Below are positions 54,952 through 64,000 of a stretch of DNA of 64,000 nucleotides, one piece after another. Every line of letters starts with the position of its first letter. Position 1 is the first letter of the stretch. The position numbers were made by a program, and so were the translations under genes. The notes beneath the pieces are model-generated. The model made no database searches. It saw nothing but the letters and a program-made list of their open reading frames with translations, and was not told the origin of the DNA. Source of the stretch: Amphritea pacifica (GTDB lineage Bacteria > Pseudomonadota > Gammaproteobacteria > Pseudomonadales > Balneatricaceae); assembly GCF_016924145.1 (NCBI RefSeq), contig NZ_JAFFZO010000025.1, positions 1 through 64,000 on the forward strand. The letters are read 5' to 3'.

Positions 54952-55500
54952 ATGAAAAAGATCATTGCAGGCAGTCTGATACTATTGGGACTTGCGTCCG
55001 GAATGGCTCAGGCGGACCCCCGCTTTAAAGAGAAAAGGCATCACCAGGAATTCGCCAGGGTGACCCATGTTGAACCGATTGTGGTGCAGACGGAGCGTCG
55101 CATCCCCCGCCGTGAATGCTGGGAGGAAGATGTGCGTTACGAAACCCCGGCTCATCACCGTAAATCTTACACAGGGCCTATACTTGGCGGTATTATAGGC
55201 GGAGCGATCGGTAACGAGCTGGGCGCAGGCCAGGATAACAAGAAGGTGGGCGCCGTTGTCGGGGCCGTGCTGGGGGCATCCATCGGTAACGATATCAGCC
55301 GTAACAGTCACCATCGTGGTAACAACGTTGAATATCGTACTGAAACACGCTGTAACGTTCAGCACGATATTGAGTATTATGAGCGGGTAACCGGTTATAA
55401 GGTGACCTACCGCTATAATGGTCAAACCTATCAGACCCGTATGGATCATGATCCGGGTGATCGGATCCGGGTACGCGTCAGTGTTAGTCCTGTTTCCTGA
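54952..55500 (+). CDS. Glycine-zipper 2TM envelope protein
   Basis: The 182-residue product has a signal peptide (ending AQADP), a basic/histidine-rich region, then two glycine-zipper segments (about 77-92 GPILGGIIGGAIGNELGAG and 99-113 GAVVGAVLGASIGN), as in the 17-kDa surface antigen family, and a C-terminal beta part with YYERVTGYKVTYRYNGQTYQTRM. Such proteins insert into or span envelope membranes. It is the first gene after the tandem operators and probably the start of the operon ending with the PhoPQ-like pair. Confidence 0.85.
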   Translation: MKKIIAGSLILLGLASGMAQADPRFKEKRHHQEFARVTHVEPIVVQTERRIPRRECWEEDVRYETPAHHRKSYTGPILGGIIGGAIGNELGAGQDNKKVGAVVGAVLGASIGNDISRNSHHRGNNVEYRTETRCNVQHDIEYYERVTGYKVTYRYNGQTYQTRMDHDPGDRIRVRVSVSPVS

Positions 55501-55529
55501 TTTAAGCTGTAAATGAATGGGTGATAATA

Positions 55530-55835
55530 ATGTTCAGAACGTTCTCATATACACTCCTTGCCCTGCTGATGGTAACGACTGCGGCGACTGTTGCGGCGGC
55601 GGGGGTGGCTGAGACCCGCGCTGAATTCAGAGTAGAATCCATGGTTTTTGCCGCAAACCGGGTGTCCCTGCAACAGGCAGCGGCCACTGCCAGGCAGAAT
55701 CATGGGGGCAAAGTTGTAAAGGCGGAAACCCGGAATCGCGGTGGGCGAATCGTGCATTTTATCCGGCTGATCAATAATGGCCGGGTAAAAACCATTATGA
55801 TTGATGCCGAGACTGGTCAGGAACTAACGCCTTAA
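55530..55835 (+). CDS. PepSY-domain periplasmic protein
   Basis: The 101-residue product has a signal peptide and one PepSY-like domain (about 40-100: SLQQAAATARQNHGGKVVKAETRNRGGRIVHFIRLINNGRVKTIMIDAETGQEL). PepSY domains are thought to inhibit proteases or bind sensor kinases. Genes of this kind often precede a two-component pair, as here, suggesting a role in signal sensing. GGGTGAT before ATG 55530 favours this start over 55521. Confidence 0.83.
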   Translation: MFRTFSYTLLALLMVTTAATVAAAGVAETRAEFRVESMVFAANRVSLQQAAATARQNHGGKVVKAETRNRGGRIVHFIRLINNGRVKTIMIDAETGQELTP

Positions 55836-55869
55836 GGGTAACCGCCATCCACAGGAATGGAGTGACAGA

Positions 55870-56562
55870 ATGAAACTGTTGGTAATAGAAGATGATATGG
55901 ATCTGCGTCGTCAACTGGTGACGGCCCTGAATGATAGCGGCTATACCGTTGAAGAAGCGGAAGATGGTGAAGAGGGGCTCTACCTGGGCAGTGAATTTCC
56001 GTATGATCTGGCGGTTGTCGATATCGGCCTGCCAAAGCTGTCGGGGGTTGAGGTGATTCGCCGCTGGCGTAAGCAGGATATTAACTTCCCGGTCATTATT
56101 CTGACCGCCCGGGGTGACTGGCAGGATAAAGTCGAAGGGTTGGAAGCGGGGGCCGATGACTATCTGGTTAAGCCTTTCCATATTGAGGAGCTGATGGCCC
56201 GGCTGAACGCCCTGCTGCGCCGGGCGGCGGGTCATGCCAAGCCGATGCTGGAGTTTGGGCCGTTGAAGCTGGACAGCAGTGGACGTAATGTTTATCTCAA
56301 TGACAGCTCAGTTAAGCTGACCAGCTATGAATACAGAACACTGGAATATCTGATGCTGAATGCCGGCAAGGTGATCTCCAAGAGTGAACTGACCGAGCAT
56401 CTGTACCATCAGGATTTTGACCGTGACAGCAACGTGCTGGAGGTGTTTGTCAGACGGCTGCGACAAAAGCTGGATCCGGATCAGTCTCTCCAGCCCATTG
56501 CCACCGTGCGTGGACTGGGATATCGCTTTGATCTGCCTGCCGGAGCGTCAAATAACGCATGA
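55870..56562 (+). CDS. PhoP-like OmpR-family response regulator
   Basis: The 230-residue product has a receiver (1-115) with phospho-acceptor aspartate in AVVDIGLPKLSG and LVKPFH lysine, and a winged helix (125-225) ending VRGLGYRFD. It resembles PhoP/QseB-type regulators. It sits 34 bp after the PepSY gene with GGAG before the start and overlaps its kinase by 4 bp. Confidence 0.88.
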   Translation: MKLLVIEDDMDLRRQLVTALNDSGYTVEEAEDGEEGLYLGSEFPYDLAVVDIGLPKLSGVEVIRRWRKQDINFPVIILTARGDWQDKVEGLEAGADDYLVKPFHIEELMARLNALLRRAAGHAKPMLEFGPLKLDSSGRNVYLNDSSVKLTSYEYRTLEYLMLNAGKVISKSELTEHLYHQDFDRDSNVLEVFVRRLRQKLDPDQSLQPIATVRGLGYRFDLPAGASNNA

Positions 56563-57908
56563 TGCCCCGTGCTCTTCGTGCTCGTCTGCTACTCGCTTCA
56601 CTTCTGTTGTTGCCGGTATTCTTCGGCCTGACAGGATTTGCCCTGCAGCAGGCGTTTCACCACAGCCTGGAAGCGGCCGAGGAAGAGCGGCTGAAGCTAC
56701 AGGTCTATCTTATTCTGGGGGCTGCAGAGCTTCAGGGTGATCGTATTATGATCCCCGATAGCCTGCAGGAGCCCCGCTACGCTCAGGTCGAGTCGGGTCT
56801 TTACGGCTTCCTCCATGACAGCAAGGATATGCTGGTATGGTATTCAGAGTCTGCCAAGCTGATCTCCGATGCACTGGTCGAACAGCTAAAAGTGGATGGA
56901 CTCAATACCGGTGATTCACGTTTTTATCGGCTGCCGGAGCACGGTGTATTTGTCTATCAGTTTGCCCTGTTGTGGGAGATTGCCGGGCGTGAACATAACT
57001 ATGTGTTCACGGTTCTGGAGTCCGATAGCCAGGTAAAAACCGAGCAGAAAGCCTTTAATGCCCAGCTATGGGGCTGGCTGGGCGCGGCGATTTTTCTCTT
57101 TCTGCTGGTTGAAACGGCGCTGATCCGCTGGGGGCTGAAGCCGCTGACCCGGCTGGCAGGAGACCTCAAGCGCATTGAGCTGGGGCAGAGCGATAGACTC
57201 ACCGGTGAATATCCTACAGAGGTTCAGGCGGTTACCGATAACTTCAACCTGCTGATCAGTAATGAACGTCTGCAGCGGGAGCGCTATCGCAACACTCTGG
57301 GAGATCTGGCCCATAGCCTGAAGACCCCGCTGGCGGTGATCCGGGGGGCCCGGCAGGAGCGTCTCAGTTTTGACGAGTATCAGACCCTGGTAACGGATCA
57401 GGCGGGGCGGATGGATCAGATCGTACAGTATCAGCTGTCCCGGGCCGTGAAGAGTCAGGGGCGGACCCTGGCAAAGAAAACCCCGGTTGCGCCGATTATT
57501 GAGCGGATGGTTACCGCCTTGAATAAGGTCTACCGGGATAAAAACATCGGGGTGGCGCTGAGCCTGGACGGTGAATATCAGCTGCCTGCTGATGAGCGGG
57601 ACCTGATGGAGTTGCTGGGTAATATTCTCGAAAATGCCTATAAATATGGCCACAGTCAGGTAGCGGTCTGTTTCAGTAATGGCGCAGGGATGTTGCAGAT
57701 CGATATCGCGGACGATGGGGACGGCATCTCTCCCGGGTTGCGTCAGACTATTCTCAAACGCGGTGAGCGGGCCGACACTTCCGCTCCGGGGCAGGGGATC
57801 GGCTTGTCGGTTGCCGTGGATATTCTCAGTAGCTACGACGGCGAGCTGGAGATTGGCGAGTCGACGCTGGGTGGGGCCCTGTTCACGATCAGGATGCCGC
57901 TGAATTAA
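56559..57908 (+). CDS. PhoQ-like sensor histidine kinase
   Basis: The 449-residue product has membrane helices at about 8-28 and 168-188, a periplasmic sensor of about 140 residues, HAMP-like linker, an H-box DLAHSLKTPLAVIRG (the SLKTPL form is shared with PhoQ), N-box NILENAYKYG and G-boxes DDGDGI and GQGIGLSVA. It would sense divalent cations, antimicrobial peptides or other envelope changes and phosphorylate the regulator encoded just before. Ligand is inferred from family resemblance only. Confidence 0.88.
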   Translation: MMPRALRARLLLASLLLLPVFFGLTGFALQQAFHHSLEAAEEERLKLQVYLILGAAELQGDRIMIPDSLQEPRYAQVESGLYGFLHDSKDMLVWYSESAKLISDALVEQLKVDGLNTGDSRFYRLPEHGVFVYQFALLWEIAGREHNYVFTVLESDSQVKTEQKAFNAQLWGWLGAAIFLFLLVETALIRWGLKPLTRLAGDLKRIELGQSDRLTGEYPTEVQAVTDNFNLLISNERLQRERYRNTLGDLAHSLKTPLAVIRGARQERLSFDEYQTLVTDQAGRMDQIVQYQLSRAVKSQGRTLAKKTPVAPIIERMVTALNKVYRDKNIGVALSLDGEYQLPADERDLMELLGNILENAYKYGHSQVAVCFSNGAGMLQIDIADDGDGISPGLRQTILKRGERADTSAPGQGIGLSVAVDILSSYDGELEIGESTLGGALFTIRMPLN

Positions 57909-57967
57909 CTCCGTCGCGCGGGTGCCGGTTTGCCCGGTTAATCAGGCCGGCCCCTTTCCTGCTAACG

Positions 57968-59305
57968 TCAGTCCAGCGGCTTAACAAAGGCCTTGGAGTT
58001 TCGTTGATAGTTATACATCTCCTGCTTTTTATTCGGCAGACTGCTGATTGTGGCAGGTTCAAAACCCCGCTCAATAAACCAGTGGGCGGTGCGGGTGGTC
58101 AGGACAAACAGCCGGGTAAGGTGCTGTTCGCGGGCCGCTTCCTCAATCGCCCTCAGCAGTTTCTCGCCCCGGTCACCGCCGCGATATTCCTGAGATATCG
58201 CCACACAGGCCAGTTCGCCGATCTGTTCTTCCAGGAATGGGTAAAGCGCAGCACAGCCAACGATAGCACCATCCAGCGCAACCACCGTAAACTGATTGAT
58301 CTCGGCTTCCAGCAGTTCTCTGGAACGACGCACCAGAATACCGGCTTCTTCCATCGGCCTGATAAGCTCCAGAATACCACCCACATCCTCAATCGTAGCG
58401 GCCCTTACCTGTTCGTAAGAGTGTTCAATCACCATGGTGCCGATACCGTTACGACTGAACAGCTCGGACAGTAGTGCCCCATCTTCCCGATAGCTGATCA
58501 GGTGGCTGCGGGCCACCCCATGCCGGGAGGCTGTCACCGCCGCTTGCAGATGGCGACAAAGTTCCGATGGCACCTGATCGGGCGAGCTGTGCTTTGCCAT
58601 ATACTGGTTGACCAGGCGTTCGGCGGTATCGGCCAGCAGCTCAGAGCGCAGTGCCTCGGTACTGTCCCGCACGCCGCCATCTTCACCAAACAGAATCAGT
58701 TTGTCGGCATCCAGGCTGATGGCAACCTGAGTGGCAACATCCTCAACGGAGAGATTAAACACCTCGCCGGTGGGGGAGTAACCCAGATGGGACAGCAGCA
58801 CAATATTGTTGATATTCAACTGTTGCCGTATCGCATCCTGATCGACCCGGCGCACCTCGCCAGTATGGCAAAGGTCCACGCCGTTGTAGACTCCAACTGG
58901 TCTGGCGGTGACAAAATTGCCGCTACAGACCCGGATTTTGGCGCCATGCATGGGGGAGTTGGCCAGCCCCATTGACAGTTTCGCCTCGATTTCGATGCGC
59001 AGGCTGGCAGCGGACTCTATAACGCAACGCAGCGTCTCTGTATCGGTGACCCGCAGGTGGTGGTGCACCCAGTCTTCAATATTCTGTTGTTCAAGTTTGG
59101 CTTCGATCTGTGGGCGTGAGCCGTGCACCAGTACCAGTTTGACGCCAAGACTGTTCAGCAGGGCGATATCGTGAATGATATTGGCGAAATTGGGGTCGGC
59201 AAGCGCTTCCCCTCCCAGCATCAGGACGAAGGTCTTCCCCCGGTGGGCGTTGATATAGGGGGAACTGTGACGAAACCAGTTTACGTATGGGTTATCATTA
59301 ATCAC
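57968..59305 (-). CDS. argA: N-acetylglutamate synthase
   Basis: The 445-residue product has the ArgA fusion: an amino-acid-kinase-like domain (1-285, FVLMLGGEALADPNF, LVHGSRPQI) that binds arginine for feedback inhibition, and a GNAT acetyltransferase domain (295-445, CVAISQEYRGGDRGEKLLRAIEEAA). It makes N-acetylglutamate, the first step of arginine synthesis. It starts 2 bp after the argE stop on the same strand, so the two are one transcript. The PhoQ-like kinase gene is convergent. Confidence 0.96.
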   Translation of the reverse strand: MINDNPYVNWFRHSSPYINAHRGKTFVLMLGGEALADPNFANIIHDIALLNSLGVKLVLVHGSRPQIEAKLEQQNIEDWVHHHLRVTDTETLRCVIESAASLRIEIEAKLSMGLANSPMHGAKIRVCSGNFVTARPVGVYNGVDLCHTGEVRRVDQDAIRQQLNINNIVLLSHLGYSPTGEVFNLSVEDVATQVAISLDADKLILFGEDGGVRDSTEALRSELLADTAERLVNQYMAKHSSPDQVPSELCRHLQAAVTASRHGVARSHLISYREDGALLSELFSRNGIGTMVIEHSYEQVRAATIEDVGGILELIRPMEEAGILVRRSRELLEAEINQFTVVALDGAIVGCAALYPFLEEQIGELACVAISQEYRGGDRGEKLLRAIEEAAREQHLTRLFVLTTRTAHWFIERGFEPATISSLPNKKQEMYNYQRNSKAFVKPLD

Positions 59306-59307
59306 GA

Positions 59308-60459
59308 TTAAAAACAGTACCTTGCAATCAGTTGTTCCAGTACCGCTACTGTAGGCTTAATCTGATCAAAAGCCAAATATTCATCGGGCTGATGGGCCTG
59401 ATCAATTGAACCCGGCCCCATGACGATGGTATCCATCCCTAATCCCTGTAAAAACGGGGCTTCAGTACCAAAGGCAACCGCTTCGGCCTGATAGCCGGTC
59501 AGTTTTTCCGCGGTACTCACCAGTTCAGAGTGCTTGTCGTTATGAAATGGGGGCAGTCCGGGAAACAGTGCCTCGGTGATGATCTCTACACCAAATTGTT
59601 GTTCCAGGGGGTGTAAGCGCTTGCTTACCGCTTCGCGCAGGTTCTCTGGAGACATCCCTGGCAGTGGCCGCAGGTCATACTCCAGCTCACAGGCGCCACA
59701 GATACGGTTAGGGTTGTCGCCACCATGGATGCAACCAAGATTGAGAGTAGGGACAGACACTGCAAAATCATTGTTTTGATAATCTCTCTGTAACTCCTGG
59801 CGAAAGCTGATCAGCTCGCCCAGCACGGAATGCATGGCATCCAGCGCACTGGCACCCAGGGTGGGATCTGAAGAGTGGCCTGCGCGCCCCTTGATGCGCA
59901 CCTGCTCCATCATGACCCCTTTATGCATGTAGATGGGCCGCAGGCTGGTAGGTTCGCCAATGACTGCATAGCGGGCTTTTGGCCGGCCAGCTTCGGCCAG
60001 TGCCCGGGCACCGCTCATGGAGCTCTCTTCATCAGCCGTTGCCAGAATGATCAGCGGTTGCTGCAGTGGTTTATCGACGAACTGGCGGGCCGCTTCAATT
60101 GCGACAGCAAAGAAACCTTTCATATCGCAGCTGCCCAGGCCATAGAAACGGCCATTTCTTTCGGTCAGCTTGAACGGATCACTGTTCCACAACTCAGCAT
60201 TAAATGGCACGGTATCGGTGTGGCCCGACAGCACCAGCCCGCCGGGACCACTGCCCAGGGTGGCGATCAGGTTCGCTTTTCCCGGGTGTCCCGGTACTGG
60301 CATCACTTCGGTGCTGAAACCCAGATTGGATAGCCAGGCTTCCAGTTTTTCAATCACACCCAGATTGCTCTGGTCCCAATGTGCTGCGGTGCAGCTGACT
60401 GAGGGCGTGGCGATCAGTTCTGTGAGCATTGTCAGCAGGTCAGGTGTGGAGGGTTGCAT
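59308..60459 (-). CDS. argE: Acetylornithine deacetylase
   Basis: The 383-residue M20 metalloenzyme removes acetyl from N-acetylornithine. It shows LSGHTDTVP, SCDMKGFFA, ATADEESSMSGA, GEPTSLRPIYMHKGVM and the C-terminal GPGSIDQAHQPDEYL. Linked directly to argA. No ArgR-type box was evident in the 60 bp upstream. Compare the different M20 protein at 19066-20286. Confidence 0.96.
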   Translation of the reverse strand: MQPSTPDLLTMLTELIATPSVSCTAAHWDQSNLGVIEKLEAWLSNLGFSTEVMPVPGHPGKANLIATLGSGPGGLVLSGHTDTVPFNAELWNSDPFKLTERNGRFYGLGSCDMKGFFAVAIEAARQFVDKPLQQPLIILATADEESSMSGARALAEAGRPKARYAVIGEPTSLRPIYMHKGVMMEQVRIKGRAGHSSDPTLGASALDAMHSVLGELISFRQELQRDYQNNDFAVSVPTLNLGCIHGGDNPNRICGACELEYDLRPLPGMSPENLREAVSKRLHPLEQQFGVEIITEALFPGLPPFHNDKHSELVSTAEKLTGYQAEAVAFGTEAPFLQGLGMDTIVMGPGSIDQAHQPDEYLAFDQIKPTVAVLEQLIARYCF

Positions 60460-60514
60460 AGCGGTATCCGATTCTTATTGAGTTATCTCCATATTGTGCA
60501 GCTTTCAGCAGAAA

Positions 60515-60545
60515 TAAAAAAGGCGACCCTTGCATGATCGCCTTT
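60515..60545 (-). terminator. Terminator after the phosphate transporter gene
   Basis: On the minus strand AAAGGCGA / TCGCCTTT forms an 8-bp stem with an 11-nt loop, followed by TTTTATTTC. It lies about 25 bp after the transporter stop and upstream of argE. Confidence 0.7.
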
Positions 60546-60569
60546 AATTCATCTGGTGCAGCGGCTCTG

Positions 60570-61835
60570 TTAACTAAAGATGCCCTTGAGGATAAAGAAG
60601 ATCACGATCGACAGGAATGCCCCTGCCGGCAGCGTCACCAGCCAGGAGATAAAGATGGTTCCGACCACCTGCAGATTCAGGGCAGAGAGGCCCCTTGCCA
60701 TACCTACACCCAGAACCGCACCCACCAGAGTGTGGGTGGTTGAGATCGGCAACCCGGTGCCGGAGGCGAAGACTACCGTTGACGCTGCCGCCAGGGTTGC
60801 TGCAAAGCCCCGGCTGGGGGTCAGTTCGGTAATATTGTTGCCCACCGTCGCGATAACCTTATGGCCATACATCACCAGACCAGCGACGATACCACTACCA
60901 CCCAGAAGCAGAATCCAGACCGGCATCGCCGACTTCTGGGCTACTTCCCCGGCGGAGTTCACGACCCCTACCACTGCTGCCAGCGGGCCGACCGCATTGG
61001 CAACGTCATTTGAACCATGGGCAAATGCCATCGCGCAGGCGGTGAACATCATCAGGACACCAAACACTTTTTCAACACTGGCGAAGTGGTAGTCAACATT
61101 ATCTTCAGCCCGGGCATGTATTTTCCGCAGCATCAGCATACCGATGATCATGGTAACAAAGGCGATGCCGATAGAGATCATGGCGCTGTTGCCAAATCCG
61201 GGATTCAGACCGATATGTTTCAGTCCCTTGGTAAAGGTCACCATGGAGATCATAAAGCCGACGACGAAAATGTAGGCAGGAACGTATTTTTTGGCGTTTT
61301 TGAAGGGGTGTTCGGTATCGAGAATCAGTATCTGTACGGTGCGGTAGAGGAAGAAAGCGATAAAGCCGGCGGTCAGTGGCGAGACGACCCAACTGGCAAC
61401 AATTTTACCCACCTTGCTCCAGTGCACCGCGTCCACCGAGATGCCGACTGCGGCAAAACCGACGATTGCGCCGACGATTGAGTGGGTGGTGGAGACCGGC
61501 CAGCCCATCGCGGTGGCGATCAGCAGCCAGATCCCCGCCGCCAGCAGTGCTGATAACATGCCGTAAACCAGCAGTTCCGGTGATCCGGAGAGAATCGCCG
61601 GATCAATAATTCCTTTGCGGATTGTTGCGGTGACCGCGCCACCGGCCAGGTATGCACCGGCAAATTCAAAGACGATTGCGATCAGAATCGCCTGTTTCAG
61701 GGTTAAGGCCTTGGAACCTACCGAGGTTCCCATCGCATTTGCGACATCGTTTGCGCCCACACCCCAGGCCATAAAAAATCCAAACACACATGCCATGATG
61801 ACCAGGATGGAGCCATAGTCCGCAATGATGCTCAT
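60570..61835 (-). CDS. pit: PiT-family inorganic phosphate transporter
   Basis: The 421-residue product has about ten membrane segments and the repeated PiT signatures GANDVANAMGTSVGSKALTLK near the N-terminus and GSNDVANAVGPLAAV in the second half, plus PVSTTHSIVGAIVGF and PISTTHTLVGAVLGVG. It moves phosphate with protons or sodium. The DUF47/PhoU-like gene lies 47 bp upstream on the same strand, the usual partner. Confidence 0.95.
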   Translation of the reverse strand: MSIIADYGSILVIMACVFGFFMAWGVGANDVANAMGTSVGSKALTLKQAILIAIVFEFAGAYLAGGAVTATIRKGIIDPAILSGSPELLVYGMLSALLAAGIWLLIATAMGWPVSTTHSIVGAIVGFAAVGISVDAVHWSKVGKIVASWVVSPLTAGFIAFFLYRTVQILILDTEHPFKNAKKYVPAYIFVVGFMISMVTFTKGLKHIGLNPGFGNSAMISIGIAFVTMIIGMLMLRKIHARAEDNVDYHFASVEKVFGVLMMFTACAMAFAHGSNDVANAVGPLAAVVGVVNSAGEVAQKSAMPVWILLLGGSGIVAGLVMYGHKVIATVGNNITELTPSRGFAATLAAASTVVFASGTGLPISTTHTLVGAVLGVGMARGLSALNLQVVGTIFISWLVTLPAGAFLSIVIFFILKGIFS

Positions 61836-61882
61836 GATAACTACCTAATTTTTAAGATTCAGAGAAAATTTATTCGCAAGCT

Positions 61883-62563
61883 TTACTTGGCTAACAACAA
61901 TTGCAGGCGGCTGCCCACCTGTTGCGCCTTGTCAGCGAGGTCACCGATCCAACTGATAATCTGATAGAGGAACATCGCATCAATCGGATGCAGCTCTTTC
62001 TCTACATCAAACAGGGATGAACGCACTTCGCGCTCCATCTCATCGGCATCGTGCTCCAGATCATCGAGGTCGTGGATCATCTGTTCGACAACATCGACTT
62101 CATGGCCACGGAAGCCCGCGGTGATCAGTTCATCGAGCTCATTCAGCGCCATCAGCGCCTGACCCGAGGTCTTCAGGGAGGACCGGACATACTCTGAGAC
62201 AGCCGGTTGAATCTGTATCGGAATCAGCATTTTGCGACCCAGTATCAGGCCCGCAATATCTTTTGCCCGGTTGGCAATCTTGTCCTGCATGCGCAACAGT
62301 TCAAGCAGATCGGTACGGGGAACCGGTAGAAACAGACTGTTGGGGAGATTCATACGGATCTCCTTTTTCATGGTGTCTGCTTCACCTTCCAGCACCGCAA
62401 TGCTGTGTTGAATTTCACTGGCCTTTTCCCAGTCTTCAGCCATCACCGCATCAAAAAAGGGAATCAGCTGGATAGCGCAGGAGTGAGCCTTTGCAATATG
62501 TTCCTGCATTGGCTGAAAAGGGGATCGTGCAAACATCTGCATAATCGGGTTGTTAGTCACCAT
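61883..62563 (-). CDS. DUF47 / PhoU-like protein (TIGR00153)
   Basis: The 226-residue all-helical product matches the DUF47 family, with the metal-binding-type repeats DAVMAEDWEKASEIQHSI and VEQMIHDLDDLEHDADEMEREVR. These cytoplasmic proteins resemble PhoU and are thought to modulate the adjacent PiT transporter. It is the first gene of the pair; I found no convincing Pho box in the 280 bp upstream. Confidence 0.92.
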   Translation of the reverse strand: MVTNNPIMQMFARSPFQPMQEHIAKAHSCAIQLIPFFDAVMAEDWEKASEIQHSIAVLEGEADTMKKEIRMNLPNSLFLPVPRTDLLELLRMQDKIANRAKDIAGLILGRKMLIPIQIQPAVSEYVRSSLKTSGQALMALNELDELITAGFRGHEVDVVEQMIHDLDDLEHDADEMEREVRSSLFDVEKELHPIDAMFLYQIISWIGDLADKAQQVGSRLQLLLAK

Positions 62564-62849
62564 AGAATCACCGGTATTCGTGCAAATTTTGCGCGAGTAT
62601 ACGTTGGCAGCTCACGTATTTGTAGTCAAAATGAAACATAAGTGTAACCAAACTGACGCCAATGGTGTTGTCTTTGCTCAATATATTGTCACTCTGGCCT
62701 TATAACATGCTGATTTTTGGTTTTTATTCAGGGGGATTTGATAATTGTTAAGCTTTTATTACAGTCGCTTTGTCGAGATAGCAGTCGTGTGAAAAAACGC
62801 TTTTTGGTAAGCTGACAGGATAGATCGGTCATCGACAGAGTACCCAGAT

Positions 62850-64000
62850 ATGCTCAGCCAGTTAATAAAAAATTTACCGCCTCTGATTCAGCCCTGTGCC
62901 GCACTGAATGTTGAAAAATGTTCCGGCTCACTGGAACACCTCAGTGATTCTGAAACCGGTTTGCAGCAGGCGTTGATCCGGGTTCTGGCGGGCAGCGATT
63001 ATGTCGCAGATCAGTTGAGTCGCCATCCCCGGCTGCTGGATGATCTGTCAGGTAGCGGTGATCTGTTTAGCGCTTATCCCGCTAATACTTATCAGCAGCG
63101 GCTGGAACGCCGTCTGGCCGAGGTGGACAGTGAAGAGCAGCTGCATAGCGTGCTGCGCCAGTTTCGACAGCGTGAAATGGTCAGGATTATCTGGCGCGAT
63201 CTGACCCGCGCTACGGATATGCGCGGCACCACAGCAGATCTGTCTGCACTGGCGGATGCCTGTATCGATCAGACGCTGACATGGCTTTACGATGATTGCT
63301 GCAGCAAATGGGGAACACCGCACTCGACTCCCGCGGACGGCAGCCCTGCACAGCCGCAAAAACTGGTGGTGCTGGGGATGGGTAAGCTGGGTGCCTATGA
63401 ACTGAACCTGTCCTCGGATATCGATCTGATCTTTGCCTACCCGGAAAAAGGGATGACTGAGGGAGGTCGGCGGGTGCTCGCGAATCAGGACTTTTTCAGC
63501 CGGCTGGGGCAGAAACTGATTCAGGCGCTGGACAGTATCACCGCTGATGGCTTCGTCTTTCGTACCGATATGCGCTTGCGTCCCTATGGCGCCAGCGGCC
63601 CGCTGGTCTGCAGCTTTCCCGCGATGGAGGAGTATTACCAGAATCAGGGGCGGGACTGGGAGCGCTATGCGATGATCAAAGCCCGGGTGGTCGGTGGCGA
63701 TCAGTGCGCGGGTGCTGAGCTGCTACAGATGCTGCGGCCCTTTGTTTATCGCAAATATATCGACTTCAGTGCGTTTGATTCGTTGCGCTCGATGAAGGAG
63801 ATGATCAATAAAGAGGTGCGCCGTAAAGGGTTGCACGGCAATGTAAAACTGGGTGCCGGCGGCATCCGGGAAGTGGAGTTTGTTGCCCAGGCGTTTCAAC
63901 TGATCCGCGGGGGGCGTGATCCCCGGCTCCAGCAGCGCGAGTTACTCAATATTCTGCCACTGTTGCCAGAAACCGTTGGTATCCCTGAAACAGCGGCCAA
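62850..64000 (+). CDS. glnE: Glutamine synthetase adenylyltransferase/deadenylylase, N-terminal part
   Basis: The frame starts at ATG 62850 (MLSQLIKNLPPLIQP) and runs open to the right edge, giving about 383 residues of an enzyme that is normally about 950. The N-terminal deadenylylase domain is recognised by LVVLGMGKLGAYELNLSSDIDLIFAYPEKG, with the metal-binding SDIDL, and by FVFRTDMRLRPYGASGPLV and FVYRKYIDFS. GlnE adenylylates or deadenylylates glutamine synthetase under control of P-II, linking it to the glnK genes in this window. The ribosome-binding site is weak (GAG 10 nt upstream). Confidence 0.95.
   Translation, partial: MLSQLIKNLPPLIQPCAALNVEKCSGSLEHLSDSETGLQQALIRVLAGSDYVADQLSRHPRLLDDLSGSGDLFSAYPANTYQQRLERRLAEVDSEEQLHSVLRQFRQREMVRIIWRDLTRATDMRGTTADLSALADACIDQTLTWLYDDCCSKWGTPHSTPADGSPAQPQKLVVLGMGKLGAYELNLSSDIDLIFAYPEKGMTEGGRRVLANQDFFSRLGQKLIQALDSITADGFVFRTDMRLRPYGASGPLVCSFPAMEEYYQNQGRDWERYAMIKARVVGGDQCAGAELLQMLRPFVYRKYIDFSAFDSLRSMKEMINKEVRRKGLHGNVKLGAGGIREVEFVAQAFQLIRGGRDPRLQQRELLNILPLLPETVGIPETAA

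Noticed and set aside
60460-60514. ArgR operator ahead of argE-argA
   Set aside because: The short upstream stretch is AT-rich but lacks two properly spaced ARG-box halves.
62564-62849. Pho box upstream of the DUF47-pit pair
   Set aside because: CTGACAG and CGACAG words occur near 62814-62836 but at the wrong spacing and orientation for a Pho box.

Overview
The window reads as chromosome from a gammaproteobacterium, most likely a marine Oceanospirillales-type or Pseudomonas-related lineage. The support is the gene content (ast arginine catabolism, glnK-amtB next to ubiK and comM, rep with cytochrome c5, argA-argE-pit-DUF47, glnE), which from memory resembles Pseudomonas-type neighbourhoods, and the many c-di-GMP proteins. 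The species assignment is inference. Gene density is high, with mostly short gaps and frequent ATGA/GTGA/TGATG overlaps. The two ends are cut: an RHS protein loses its N-terminus on the left and glnE loses its C-terminus on the right.

Layout. 1-3.04 kb: C-terminal tip of an RHS polymorphic toxin, an AT-rich lipoprotein (candidate immunity protein) and a 558-bp non-coding unit present twice with a 566-bp period. 3.07-7.4 kb: an RND efflux pump with its lipoprotein adaptor and a coupled 48-aa ORF. 7.5-12.3 kb: a cytochrome b562-like protein, an FmdB-like protein, pterin dehydratase, a DUF2799 lipoprotein, and a Cpx-like module in which a Spy/CpxP protein is divergent from a response regulator and kinase around a GTAAA-N5-GTAAA operator. 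12.3-21.5 kb: a PAS-GGDEF-EAL protein and an arginine succinyltransferase (ast) operon in which an M20 hydrolase sits where a desuccinylase is needed. 21.6-24.1 kb: glnK-amtB-glnK with a sigma-54 promoter and two NtrC-like sites. 24.1-34.9 kb: ubiK, comM, rep, cytochrome c5 and three more GGDEF/EAL proteins, one of them apparently dead in both domains. 35.0-36.8 kb: tRNA-Arg and tRNA-Thr separated by a duplicated spacer, then an unrecognised transporter-like protein. 37.4-45.2 kb: a four-gene transglutaminase / DUF2126 amidoligase / circularly permuted ATP-grasp-Alpha-E cluster, the most interesting poorly characterised system here. 45.2-51.4 kb: PAP2 phosphatase with an ArnT-like glycosyltransferase, an ArsC-like phosphatase, small cysteine-rich and SH3 proteins, EAL-HDOD and a TSUP permease. 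51.5-57.9 kb: ilvD, a Crp/Fnr group, and an envelope operon (glycine zipper, PepSY, PhoP/PhoQ-like) preceded by two tandem OmpR-type direct repeats. 58-64 kb: argA-argE, pit-DUF47 and the start of glnE.

Three themes link the genes. Nitrogen: P-II proteins, AmtB, arginine catabolism and synthesis, GlnE, and NtrC/sigma-54-like sequence both at glnK and upstream of the amidoligase cluster. Envelope stress: Cpx-like and PhoPQ-like systems that appear to share operator architecture. c-di-GMP: five GGDEF/EAL/HDOD proteins in 64 kb, ranging from fully intact to entirely degenerate.
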